Shown: positions 44,365 to 52,127 of the stretch, in pieces
Position numbering within the stretch: the stretch's first letter is position 1
Layout: every line of letters begins with the position of its first letter
IMG/VR virus record: IMGVR_UViG_3300042564_005059
Coordinates: 1 to 64,000 of that record
Direction: 5' to 3' (one strand)
DNA: 64,000 bases
Origin: a virus
The notes under the pieces: generated by a model
Told to the model about the DNA's origin: nothing
Database searches by the model: none
Seen by the model: the letters and a program-made list of their open reading frames with translations, nothing else
Position numbers and translations under genes: made by a program

Positions 44365-44394
44365 TCAAAAAACTCCATTATCTAATTTATTCAT
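44365..44394 (-). pseudogene. Nine-codon thyA 5' relic (MNKLDNGVF, stop)
   Basis: Its first 15 bases are identical to the first 15 bases of the intact thyA (ATGAATAAATTAGAT); it then jumps to an NGV-like codon set and stops. It lies directly upstream of homing endonuclease 1, so it is probably a footprint of the same homing process that left the 121-aa ThyA fragment. Confidence 0.5.
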
Positions 44395-44575
44395 AGTTAT
44401 CTTTTTCTATTTTTCTTCCAAAATTTTCTTTAGCCCAGCTTTTCATTTTTTGCATGGATTCATCACCTTCCTCAAATTCGTATATGTCCATTTCATCACA
44501 TAACGAACAAACCTCATAAAAATTGTCTAACAACTTTTGTAATTTTTTCTTGCTAATAGTTACTGTTTTACTCAT
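44387..44575 (-). CDS. Small acidic helical protein
   Basis: 62 aa, starts SKTVTISKKKLQKLLDNFYE, then an acidic region with two Cys (VCSLCDEMD). Its start overlaps the upstream gene by 8 bases, as expected for a packed early gene run from 46255 to here. No family is recognised. Confidence 0.6.
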   Translation of the reverse strand: MSKTVTISKKKLQKLLDNFYEVCSLCDEMDIYEFEEGDESMQKMKSWAKENFGRKIEKDNYE

Positions 44576-45116
44576 TTTTTTTACTTATATATTGAAATAA
44601 TATCATTAGTGCTATATCCCACTTAGACGAGAAATCATCGTCTTCAACCATTTTTTTATCAAATTCCTCTTTGGTTAATAATTCTTTAGGTTTTGGTGGT
44701 TGACATTCGTTATTCTTACTAAACGTACCATTATAAAACATTGGGTGGATATATCTTGCGGTCTCCATAGAATGTTCAGCTTCATAAAATTTATATACAA
44801 AATTCATAGCCTCATCCATATATTCACATTCTTTATAGTATTCATCGGTTTCTAAACTTAAAAACGCGTCAATATCTTCTTGCCTTGGTTTAGCGTTTTC
44901 ATGTTCTTTTTCGAAATTATAGGTTTTCCCATAGCTAGTTGTAATTTCTTTCTCACCTTCAAAAAAATTAATCAATTGTTGTTTAGTACAGGACTCAACT
45001 ATAAAGCCATGGTCATCGGTTATTAGGAAAATGTTAGCTGTTGGAATGTGATATGCTTTAAGCACATCACCCTCAAAATTTAACAACCCTAAACTTTTGT
45101 AATCTTTGTTTTTCAT
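44568..45116 (-). CDS. Hypothetical protein
   Basis: 182 aa, not recognised. It has an N-terminal alpha/beta part (AYHIPTANIFLITDDHGFIV) and an acidic helical C-terminus. One base is shared with the upstream gene start/stop (TAATG type) and 8 bases with the downstream gene, so it is part of the coupled run transcribed from the promoter at 46272-46303. Confidence 0.65.
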   Translation of the reverse strand: MKNKDYKSLGLLNFEGDVLKAYHIPTANIFLITDDHGFIVESCTKQQLINFFEGEKEITTSYGKTYNFEKEHENAKPRQEDIDAFLSLETDEYYKECEYMDEAMNFVYKFYEAEHSMETARYIHPMFYNGTFSKNNECQPPKPKELLTKEEFDKKMVEDDDFSSKWDIALMILFQYISKKNE

Positions 45117-45541
45117 TATCTTCTAATTAAAATGTATTTGTAATTTTTTTGTGACTTTTCAACAATTTCTGGTTCAAAAACTTGTCTAACATTTTCATAA
45201 ACTTTTCGATTGAAAGCATAATTGGTTAGTTTAACTTGAGCCATTCGTACATACTCACCATCACAATCTCTATGAACTATTTTACCATCAACTGTTGGGT
45301 AGAAATAAACCATACCGCCCTTACCTTGAGTGTTTGTAACTAAATCTCTATAATTACCTCTAAATGTAAATATTTGTATGGGTTTAGAGTTCATCACAAC
45401 TCTACTAACTTTATGTAATGAAAATGGGTCGTAATTACTAACTTCATCAAGTTCAAAATGCATAAACATTGGCGAATCTACAATACCAATAAAAGGACAT
45501 CTTTCGACATCCTTTATTGTTGTTTGGTTTGTAATTTCCAT
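45116..45541 (-). CDS. Hypothetical protein
   Basis: 141 aa. Strand-rich protein with CPFIGIVDSPMFMHFELDEV, IFTFRGNYRDLV and GGMVYFYPTVDGKIVHRDC. No family is recognised; it is coupled in the minus-strand early-type run. Confidence 0.65.
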   Translation of the reverse strand: MEITNQTTIKDVERCPFIGIVDSPMFMHFELDEVSNYDPFSLHKVSRVVMNSKPIQIFTFRGNYRDLVTNTQGKGGMVYFYPTVDGKIVHRDCDGEYVRMAQVKLTNYAFNRKVYENVRQVFEPEIVEKSQKNYKYILIRR

Positions 45542-45543
45542 AG

Positions 45544-46011
45544 TTAGTCGTTAACTATAGAAGCAGCAGCTGATGCTGTTATTTTTTCATAGTCATCCAT
45601 AGCTGACTTCATTTTAGCATACAACGCTGGGTCGATACTTTCAGTTTTTTCGTAATAAACAGAAACTGCATTGATAGCTGTTATCATTGAATTTGTAACA
45701 AGTTGCACTTTTATTTTTTTCTCAGCGTCTTTTAATTCGGTTACTTCCAATAAGATTGCACTAGGGTCAACTTTATCCATTTTTTCAAAGTCATGTTTTT
45801 TAATATGAGAATTAAAAATAACCCCTTGACTATCTGCTAATTCAAAACGAGTGTAGTCGGTTTCAGAAACGTTTGAGTATCTGTATTGACCACCGTTGTT
45901 AAAAATAATTGTTAGGTCTTTTGAAGTTTTATCATACGTCGATGCGCAGATATTAGAAGAACTATAAATAGCCTTAGTTACATTGTTGTTTTCTTGTTTT
46001 TTTAAAAGCAT
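45544..46011 (-). CDS. KTSC-domain protein
   Basis: 155 aa. Residues about 17-70 match a KTSC domain: SSNICASTYDKTSKDLTIIF, NGGQYRYSNVSETDYTRFEL, then ADSQGVIFNSHIKK. KTSC domains occur in phage and bacterial proteins, sometimes fused to lysyl-tRNA synthetases; their function is not established. A helical C-terminus of about 80 residues follows. It is the second gene after the divergent promoter region. Confidence 0.78.
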   Translation of the reverse strand: MLLKKQENNNVTKAIYSSSNICASTYDKTSKDLTIIFNNGGQYRYSNVSETDYTRFELADSQGVIFNSHIKKHDFEKMDKVDPSAILLEVTELKDAEKKIKVQLVTNSMITAINAVSVYYEKTESIDPALYAKMKSAMDDYEKITASAAASIVND

Positions 46012-46033
46012 AATTTGTTTTATTTAATAATTG

Positions 46034-46255
46034 TTATTTTGCATGTGTTTTATAAGAATCAATATCTTTTAGTTGGAAAATTTTGCCAGTACTAGTAAGG
46101 GTGTGGTTTAACTCATCTTTTTCGTCTAAGATTACTATTATATAATCACCTGTAATCATAAGACCACAATCATCGAATGTAATGTTTGTTCTACCATCCC
46201 CGCCAGTTTTAACCAGTAATTCAACTTTTCCAAATTTAGGTGCTGTAGGTATCAT
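46034..46255 (-). CDS. Small beta-rich protein
   Basis: 73 aa, strands such as GKVELLVKTGGDGRTNITFD and GDYIIVILDE. First gene of a minus-strand run; its ATG is 16 bases after the host-type -7 box. No family is recognised. Confidence 0.65.
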   Translation of the reverse strand: MIPTAPKFGKVELLVKTGGDGRTNITFDDCGLMITGDYIIVILDEKDELNHTLTSTGKIFQLKDIDSYKTHAK

Positions 46256-46271
46256 AATTTTTTGTTTTGTA

Positions 46272-46303
46272 CAAATATACTAATAATTTTCTAAACAATC
46301 AAT
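46272..46303 (-). promoter_or_regulatory. Bacteroidetes-type promoter, minus strand
   Basis: ATTG (46303-46300), 20-base spacer, TATATTTG (46279-46272), reading into 46255. Back-to-back with the plus-strand promoter at 46304. Confidence 0.75.
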
Positions 46304-46334
46304 ATTGCTATTTAAAAATAATTTCGTATATTTG
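46304..46334 (+). promoter_or_regulatory. Bacteroidetes-type promoter, plus strand (clpC-like gene)
   Basis: ATTG (46304-46307), 19-base spacer, TATATTTG (46327-46334), 18 bases before the ATG at 46353. Its -33 box abuts that of the divergent promoter. Confidence 0.75.
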
Positions 46335-46352
46335 CAAAAAAAGAAATAACCG

Positions 46353-48854
46353 ATGGATAGAAGAATAGACCCAAAAGTTAAAATTATCATGAATCAAGCC
46401 ATTAGAGAAGCTAAAGACCATGATGATAATAAAATTAAACCAGAACATGTGATTCTATCTATGATGATAGACAACGATAACGAATGTGTTAGAGCGTTAA
46501 ATATTATGAATGTGGATACTTTTGATGTATACGACAAAGTATCTGATTTTGTTAGAAAAAATGACTTGACCCCTAGAATAGGTACAAACAGAAAAAGTCT
46601 ACCATTTTCTGATGAAATGAAAGTTATAATCAAAAACTTAGACAAACATTGTGATAAACTAAATGATACCTACATAGATACGACACATGTAATGCTTAGT
46701 ATTTTAGACTCTAAATTACCGTTAATTAAAATGTTATCTGAAATTGGTATAACATACAACAAATTTTTAAAAACCGTTACAAATATGGACAAATTCGAAC
46801 ACAAAAACAGTGCTTTTAGCAATGATGAAAATGATGAAAACGAATCTTTTAGAAAACCTAAAAACAAAGATTCAAAAACAAAAACACCAGTTTTAGATAA
46901 TTTCTGTAGAGATATCTCTAAGGCTGTTGAAAACGAACAAGTGGACCCAGTGGTTGGTAGAGAAATTGAGATAAAACGTGTATCTCAAATTTTATCTAGA
47001 AGAAAGAAAAACAATCCAGTCCTTATTGGTGAACCTGGTGTTGGAAAAACTGCCATAGTAGAGGGACTTGCCCAACTTATTTTTGAGGGTAACGCTCCAA
47101 GAACATTAACAGGTAAAAAAATATACATGTTAGATTTAGCTTCAATTGTTGCTGGTACAAAATATCGTGGACAATTTGAAGAGAGAATGAAAGCCATATT
47201 AGAAGAATGTAAAGCCAATCCAGACATTGTATTGTTCATTGATGAATTACATACAATCGTAGGCGCTGGAAACTCAAGCGGTTCTTTAGACGCATCTAAT
47301 ATTTTCAAACCAGCTTTGGCTAGAGGTGAAATACAAATCATTGGTGCTACAACACTTGATGAATATCGAGAAAACATTGAAAAAGACGGTGCGTTAACTA
47401 GACGTTTTCAACAAGTTCTAGTTGAAGAACCAACCTTAGAGCAAACTAAAACTATTTTGATGAACATCAAAGAGAAGTATGAAAAACATCACAAAGTTAA
47501 ATATACTGAAGAAGCAATAGAAGAATGCGTTAAATTATCAGCTAGATACATTATGGATAGAGCAATGCCAGACAAAGCTATCGATGTTTTGGATGAAGCT
47601 GGAGCTACCACTAATATTTCAGTTGAAAAACCTGATGCTATTAAAGAACTTGAGGAAGAGAAAAAACTTATAAACGAGAAAAAAGCAGAAGTTGTAAAAA
47701 AACAACAATATGAAGAAGCTGCAAAACTTCGCGACAAAGAAAAAGAAATTACCGATAGTTTAGAAAAAGCTATGGTTGATTGGCAAACAAGTCTAGATGT
47801 TAAAGTAACTGAAGTTGGTGTTGATTTAATCTCTGAGGTTGTTTCTATGATGACTGGTATTCCACTTAACAAAATTTCAACTCAAGAAAGTAAACGTCTT
47901 ATGAATATGGACAAAGAATTGAGTGGTAAAGTAATCGGTCAAGACGATGCTGTTGTTAAGGTTGTTAAGGCAATCAAACGTAATAGAATTGGTATCAAAG
48001 ATAAAAACAAACCTGTTGGTTCATTTATTTTCTTAGGCCCTACAGGTGTTGGTAAAACACTTCTTGCTAAATTGCTAGCCGAACATGTTTATGGTGATGC
48101 TGATGCTCTTGTTAGAGTTGATATGTCAGAATACATGGAGAAACACTCTGTGTCTAGATTGGTTGGTCCACCACCAGGTTACGTTGGTTATGACCAAGGT
48201 GGTCAGTTAACTGAAAAAGTTAGACGTAAACCACACTGTGTAATCTTATTTGATGAGATTGAAAAAGCTCACGATGATGTGTTTAACTTATTGTTACAAT
48301 TACTTGATGAAGGTCATTTAACTGATGGTCTTGGACGTAAGGTTAACTTTAAAAATGCTCTTATCATTATGACATCTAACATCGGTGTTAAAGAGGCAAA
48401 CTCTTTTGGTAAGACTATGGGGTTTGATACTGGTTCAACAGCTTTTAATGAAGAAGCTAAATCTAGAGCAATCATTGATAAAGCACTTAAAAAGAAATTT
48501 AAACCAGAATTTCTTAACCGTATAGACGAAGCTATCATTTTCAATTCTCTTTCAAAAGAAAATATTAGAGAAATTATCAATGTTGAGATTAAACACTTAG
48601 AAAGTCGTTTAGCTGAATTGAAATTTAAGTTAGATATTTCTGATAGCGCTCTAGATTTTATAGCAAAAGAAGGTTATGATGAAGAGTATGGGGCTAGACC
48701 ACTAAACAGAGCGATTCAACATTATGTTGAAGATTTAGTAGCCGATGAAATTCTTACTGAAGTGTTTGAGGAAGGTGATACAATCAAGATTGTTTATTCT
48801 AAAGAACAAGAAAGTCTTGTAATAGAAAAACCTAAAAAAACAAAAAAATCGTAA
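46353..48854 (+). CDS. clpC: ClpC/ClpA-type AAA+ unfoldase
   Basis: 833 aa, ClpC-like size. Order: Clp N-domain (about 1-150), AAA1 with Walker A GEPGVGKTAIVEG (about 227) and Walker B VLFIDELHTIVGAG, a short coiled linker with UVR-like sequence (KQQYEEAAKLRDKEKEITDS, about 447-466), and AAA2 with GPTGVGKTLLAKLLAEHV (about 561) and a Walker B ending LFDEIEKAH. The ClpP-docking position of ClpC proteins (xGF before the RPEFxNRIDE stretch) reads MGF at about 688-690, so it may dock host ClpP rather than work as a ClpB-type disaggregase. Own early-type promoter and a terminator follow. Confidence 0.9.
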   Translation: MDRRIDPKVKIIMNQAIREAKDHDDNKIKPEHVILSMMIDNDNECVRALNIMNVDTFDVYDKVSDFVRKNDLTPRIGTNRKSLPFSDEMKVIIKNLDKHCDKLNDTYIDTTHVMLSILDSKLPLIKMLSEIGITYNKFLKTVTNMDKFEHKNSAFSNDENDENESFRKPKNKDSKTKTPVLDNFCRDISKAVENEQVDPVVGREIEIKRVSQILSRRKKNNPVLIGEPGVGKTAIVEGLAQLIFEGNAPRTLTGKKIYMLDLASIVAGTKYRGQFEERMKAILEECKANPDIVLFIDELHTIVGAGNSSGSLDASNIFKPALARGEIQIIGATTLDEYRENIEKDGALTRRFQQVLVEEPTLEQTKTILMNIKEKYEKHHKVKYTEEAIEECVKLSARYIMDRAMPDKAIDVLDEAGATTNISVEKPDAIKELEEEKKLINEKKAEVVKKQQYEEAAKLRDKEKEITDSLEKAMVDWQTSLDVKVTEVGVDLISEVVSMMTGIPLNKISTQESKRLMNMDKELSGKVIGQDDAVVKVVKAIKRNRIGIKDKNKPVGSFIFLGPTGVGKTLLAKLLAEHVYGDADALVRVDMSEYMEKHSVSRLVGPPPGYVGYDQGGQLTEKVRRKPHCVILFDEIEKAHDDVFNLLLQLLDEGHLTDGLGRKVNFKNALIIMTSNIGVKEANSFGKTMGFDTGSTAFNEEAKSRAIIDKALKKKFKPEFLNRIDEAIIFNSLSKENIREIINVEIKHLESRLAELKFKLDISDSALDFIAKEGYDEEYGARPLNRAIQHYVEDLVADEILTEVFEEGDTIKIVYSKEQESLVIEKPKKTKKS

Positions 48855-48862
48855 TTTTAATT

Positions 48863-48890
48863 AAACCCACAAATTTTGTGGGTTTTTTTT
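48863..48890. terminator. Intrinsic terminator after ClpC-like gene
   Basis: AAACCCACAAA/TTTGTGGGTTT hairpin followed by a T8 tract. Confidence 0.9.
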
Positions 48891-48900
48891 ATATTTATAT
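48891..48900 (+). promoter_or_regulatory. Recurrent ATATTTATAT motif abutting the 48903 start
   Basis: ATATTTATAT ends 2 bases before the ATG; it begins inside the T-tract of the terminator. Confidence 0.5.
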
Positions 48901-48902
48901 GT

Positions 48903-49670
48903 ATGATAGAAAAAGAATTATTAGAAAAATATGGTGAATACTTAGACCAATTAGATATATACGAAACTAACACTAGTTTAAAACTATCTATGATTAAAGT
49001 TAAACCAGAATACAGATATCAAAAAAGTAATTACGGTAACAATCTTAAAATTGGTACAAAAGTAATGACCGATTTAGTTAAATACGCGGATGATAATAAT
49101 AAAATAGTAACCTTAACTCCAGATAATATTGATGGTGTTAACGTGAACACACTCATTCAATTTTATAAAAAATTTAGATTCAAAATGAATACTGGATATA
49201 GTAAAAACTATGAGTATCGTGATACAATGATTCGTTTACCAAAAAGAGAAGGTATGAAAGAAAATTTTAAACCAATGATTAAAAGCCTTCTTAGAGAAGG
49301 TTTAATGACCAAAGATGAAGATGATGTGTTAAACATATCAGACTTTGTTAACTTTGCTAAGAAGTTATTGAGTATAGATGATGATGTAAAAGTTGAGTTA
49401 GCGTTTGAAAAAACACCAGACCTTAAAACAACTGCTTACTACCACAATAGTGACCGTAGGGTTAAAGTTTATGTTAAAGACAGAGCTAAGATAGATATTA
49501 TGCGTTCAATCGCTCACGAGCTTGTACACCACAAACAAAATTTAGATGGCCGTTTAACTGATACAGAAAAAGATGGTGCTGATGGAAGTCCAATTGAAAA
49601 TGAAGCCAATTCGTTGGCTGGGATAATAATGAGAAAATGGGGTAGATTACACCCAGAAGATTATGTATAA
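48903..49670 (+). CDS. GNAT-like domain, LRE leader and zinc metallopeptidase in one protein
   Basis: 255 aa from the ATG at 48903 (the frame is open further upstream but runs into the terminator). Residues 1-115 look like a GNAT acetyltransferase (LSMIKVKPEY, GTKVMTDLVKYAD, FYKKFRF). Residues about 118-133 are a complete leader (MKENFKPMIKSLLREGLM) in the middle, starting with Met. Residues 140-255 are a gluzincin-like peptidase: HELVH at 205-209 with a downstream IENEAN (Glu ligand). A cut after L-R-E132 would separate the two enzymes; alternatively internal initiation at Met118 would give the leader-tagged peptidase alone. Confidence 0.7.
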   Translation: MIEKELLEKYGEYLDQLDIYETNTSLKLSMIKVKPEYRYQKSNYGNNLKIGTKVMTDLVKYADDNNKIVTLTPDNIDGVNVNTLIQFYKKFRFKMNTGYSKNYEYRDTMIRLPKREGMKENFKPMIKSLLREGLMTKDEDDVLNISDFVNFAKKLLSIDDDVKVELAFEKTPDLKTTAYYHNSDRRVKVYVKDRAKIDIMRSIAHELVHHKQNLDGRLTDTEKDGADGSPIENEANSLAGIIMRKWGRLHPEDYV

Positions 49671-50508
49671 CACTAAGATATTATTAAGAGAAGAAATCGC
49701 TTTAAACGATAAAAAAATGTTATTGTCAGAACATTCCTTGATGATGATTCAAAATTCATCATATGTTAAAAATGTGTTGGGTATTGACACAACGTTAAAT
49801 GAAAATTATCCTCTAGGTATTAGAAAATTAATAATTGAACAACAAATTATTATTGAAAATCTTTTAGATTCGATAAACGGTTATTTGGGTAATTTGGTAC
49901 AAAAGGGTAAAGAAAAATCTTTAAATTTTATAAAATCAGTAAAAAATTTAAAAGAATTAGCTATCTTATTTAAAGATATTTTGTTGGACCCTGAATTAAT
50001 GAATGAAGCAATTAAAAATGTTAAAAAATCATTAACCGAACAATTAAATAATTTTAAAAATAATATAAATAAAATATTAACCAACACAAAAGTTACTATT
50101 CAAAATTTTACGGATAAACTACAAACGTTTTTAAATAACGTTTTAACTTATTCTAATGATGTGTTAAACAAAGACGGTTGGGTACCATTTTTAACTATGT
50201 TGGGGTTAGCTGTATTATTAACTTGGGTCAACAGAAAATGGTTAGAAGTCATTTTAAACAATATAACTGAAGGATTAAAAAAAATAGATGGTGTTGTTAA
50301 TTTATTTAATAGTCTAAAAGACTTGATAAAAACAGCTGTATCAAATCTAGGTATTGAAAATATATTTGCATGGTTCACTAGTTTAGGAACTGAAACATCT
50401 GGTATCGGTATTATATTTACAATATCTGAAATTATATTGATAATATCTGAAATACTAATGCCAACAGTACAAACAATAACAACAAGATTTAATTTACAAA
50501 AAACATAA
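49663..50508 (+). CDS. Leader (ILLRE) protein, membrane-active candidate
   Basis: 281 aa. It starts MYNTKILLREEIALNDKK, with L-R-E at residues 7-9. The rest is long helices (LNNFKNNINKILTNTKVTI) plus a hydrophobic segment WVPFLTMLGLAVLLTWVNRK (about residues 168-187) and a second hydrophobic C-terminal run (IGIIFTISEIILIISEILM). It overlaps the peptidase gene by 8 bases. A role in membrane insertion or penetration is a guess from the hydrophobic segments. Confidence 0.55.
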   Translation: MYNTKILLREEIALNDKKMLLSEHSLMMIQNSSYVKNVLGIDTTLNENYPLGIRKLIIEQQIIIENLLDSINGYLGNLVQKGKEKSLNFIKSVKNLKELAILFKDILLDPELMNEAIKNVKKSLTEQLNNFKNNINKILTNTKVTIQNFTDKLQTFLNNVLTYSNDVLNKDGWVPFLTMLGLAVLLTWVNRKWLEVILNNITEGLKKIDGVVNLFNSLKDLIKTAVSNLGIENIFAWFTSLGTETSGIGIIFTISEIILIISEILMPTVQTITTRFNLQKT

Positions 50509-50510
50509 TT

Positions 50511-51719
50511 ATGAAAAATACAATCAAAGGTGGTAAATCAGATAACATGTCACTACAAGACATTGCCAACAAATTTGATGTATCTGTTGAAAAAATACAA
50601 GCGCAATTAAAAAAAGGGGTTAAAATTGAATCGGAGCATACTGACAATAAAGAAAAAGCAAAAGAAATTGCTATGGACCATATATCTGAATTTCCAGACT
50701 ATTATGATAGACTTGAAAAAATGGAAAAAGGTGCGAATAAAAAATGGGAAAATGGTAAAGAAAAAACTAATGAAGGTATAAAAAAATCTATAGCCGCAGC
50801 CTCATTAGGTTTAAGTTTAATGGGCAACCCCCAAATAACCAAAGGCGCAGACATAACGCCAATCAGTCAAACACAAACACAAAAAGTTTTAGCTCAAGTA
50901 AATTTTGCATCCTCTCAACCAATAGATAACCCAGATTTAGATTTAGTTCATGGCGCCTTAGGTTCAAATAGATTACAAGACGATTTTGAAAAAAGAGTTG
51001 AAGACGAATTGAAAAACCAAGTAAAAAACGGTAATAAACCAGATGTCGCTAACATACAAGTAAGAACATATATACAAGGTGATAAAATCATAACAAAAGC
51101 GTCATGCGACATTGTCCAATCTGTAGATGGGATAGCTTATACACATTTTACAACTAGAGGTTCTATTGGTTCTAATTATGTTCAAAGACATGATAAACAA
51201 ATAAATGGTTTGATTAATAAATTAGAAAATCATTATGGTGGTGTAGCTAAACAAGTTGGCAATTCAATTGAAATTTCATTTAAACTATATGGTAGTACCA
51301 TATCTTATAAACAAAGTTTTTTTGTTGCATCTGATGATAAAAATGCAATAAAAAATCAAGACTTACAACAAATTACTGGTACTGATATTAATAATTTAAG
51401 AGACAAATTAAATACCGAAACAAAAAACATTTCTGTCGATATTAATTCTATTAGTGTAGATATGAAAAATTATAAAGTATCATATAAAACTGGTGACGTT
51501 GAGATACATAAAATTTCTTTATTGTTTGATGATTCTGGTAATTTAGATGATAGGTTAAAAACGATAAAAGCTAAAAACCCAACATTTAAAGAAATAAAAA
51601 GAGGTAAAATAAATAATTTGGATTGGGCTATAAGTGTAATACCTTATGAAGAAATAAAAATGAACGAGTCTCAAAAAAAATTAATTAAAAAACTTATTAG
51701 AGAAAACTTAGGTTTTTAA
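50511..51719 (+). CDS. DUF5661-like protein with C-terminal KKLIRE tag
   Basis: 402 aa. Residues about 13-72 match the DUF5661 type (SLQDIANKFDVSVEKIQAQL, then VKIESEHTD and DHISEFPDYYDRLEKME). Next come a short Ala/Leu-rich segment (KKSIAAASLGLSLMG, about 91-105) and a beta-rich middle of unknown fold. The C-terminus is ESQKKLIKKLIRENLGF: the same tag as the N-terminal leaders but at the other end, with I-R-E followed by only four residues. It follows the ILLRE gene after 2 bases. Confidence 0.62.
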   Translation: MKNTIKGGKSDNMSLQDIANKFDVSVEKIQAQLKKGVKIESEHTDNKEKAKEIAMDHISEFPDYYDRLEKMEKGANKKWENGKEKTNEGIKKSIAAASLGLSLMGNPQITKGADITPISQTQTQKVLAQVNFASSQPIDNPDLDLVHGALGSNRLQDDFEKRVEDELKNQVKNGNKPDVANIQVRTYIQGDKIITKASCDIVQSVDGIAYTHFTTRGSIGSNYVQRHDKQINGLINKLENHYGGVAKQVGNSIEISFKLYGSTISYKQSFFVASDDKNAIKNQDLQQITGTDINNLRDKLNTETKNISVDINSISVDMKNYKVSYKTGDVEIHKISLLFDDSGNLDDRLKTIKAKNPTFKEIKRGKINNLDWAISVIPYEEIKMNESQKKLIKKLIRENLGF

Positions 51720-52127
51720 ACCAATATATTCGTGACTATAACAAACTCGTCTATTATCCGCAAAATGATTGTTATACACGTTCTCATGTTTAACATCGGT
51801 TCTTAATTTTTTGTTCTTGCTGGTAGGTTTCCATAGCTGTGATTTCTCCCTATATTTTCCCATGCGCGGGTGCGCAGTTCTAGAAAAATATCTATGACCT
51901 TCATTTAAGTGGATTTGCGCTATTATATCTGAAAAACGAACACCTATACCCATCCCTTGAAAATCTGGCAATACAACCGTCCTATGACCCCTCCACGCGT
52001 TTTTAATTGTACCGCTAGGCATAGTTATGGCCGCGCCAAAAGCAACAACATTTCCATCCCAGATTCCAACATAAAATCTTGCCGCTTTATTTACCTTTGA
52101 ATCTAAATAGTGATGGTCGCCAAACAT
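51708..52127 (-). CDS. GNAT acetyltransferase half of an ABC-GNAT fusion (shifted frame)
   Basis: 139 aa if started at the ATG at 52127. WDGNVVAFGAAITMPSG, HRTVVLPDFQGMGIGVRFSD (acetyl-CoA loop Q-x-x-G-x-G) and FSRTAHPRMGKYREK define a GNAT fold. Upstream of the ATG the same frame stays open through RPEIKLNVYRTNHDSWR, the linker expected between the ABC and acetyltransferase parts of COG2401-type proteins, back to the T9 run at 52182-52190. So this is probably the second half of a single protein, reached by a -1 slip, or split by an indel. Confidence 0.72.
   Translation of the reverse strand: MFGDHHYLDSKVNKAARFYVGIWDGNVVAFGAAITMPSGTIKNAWRGHRTVVLPDFQGMGIGVRFSDIIAQIHLNEGHRYFSRTAHPRMGKYREKSQLWKPTSKNKKLRTDVKHENVYNNHFADNRRVCYSHEYIGLKT

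Noticed and set aside
48876-48903. Longer start for the GNAT-peptidase gene
   Set aside because: The extension would run through the terminator T-tract and the ATATTTATAT motif; the ATG at 48903 fits better.
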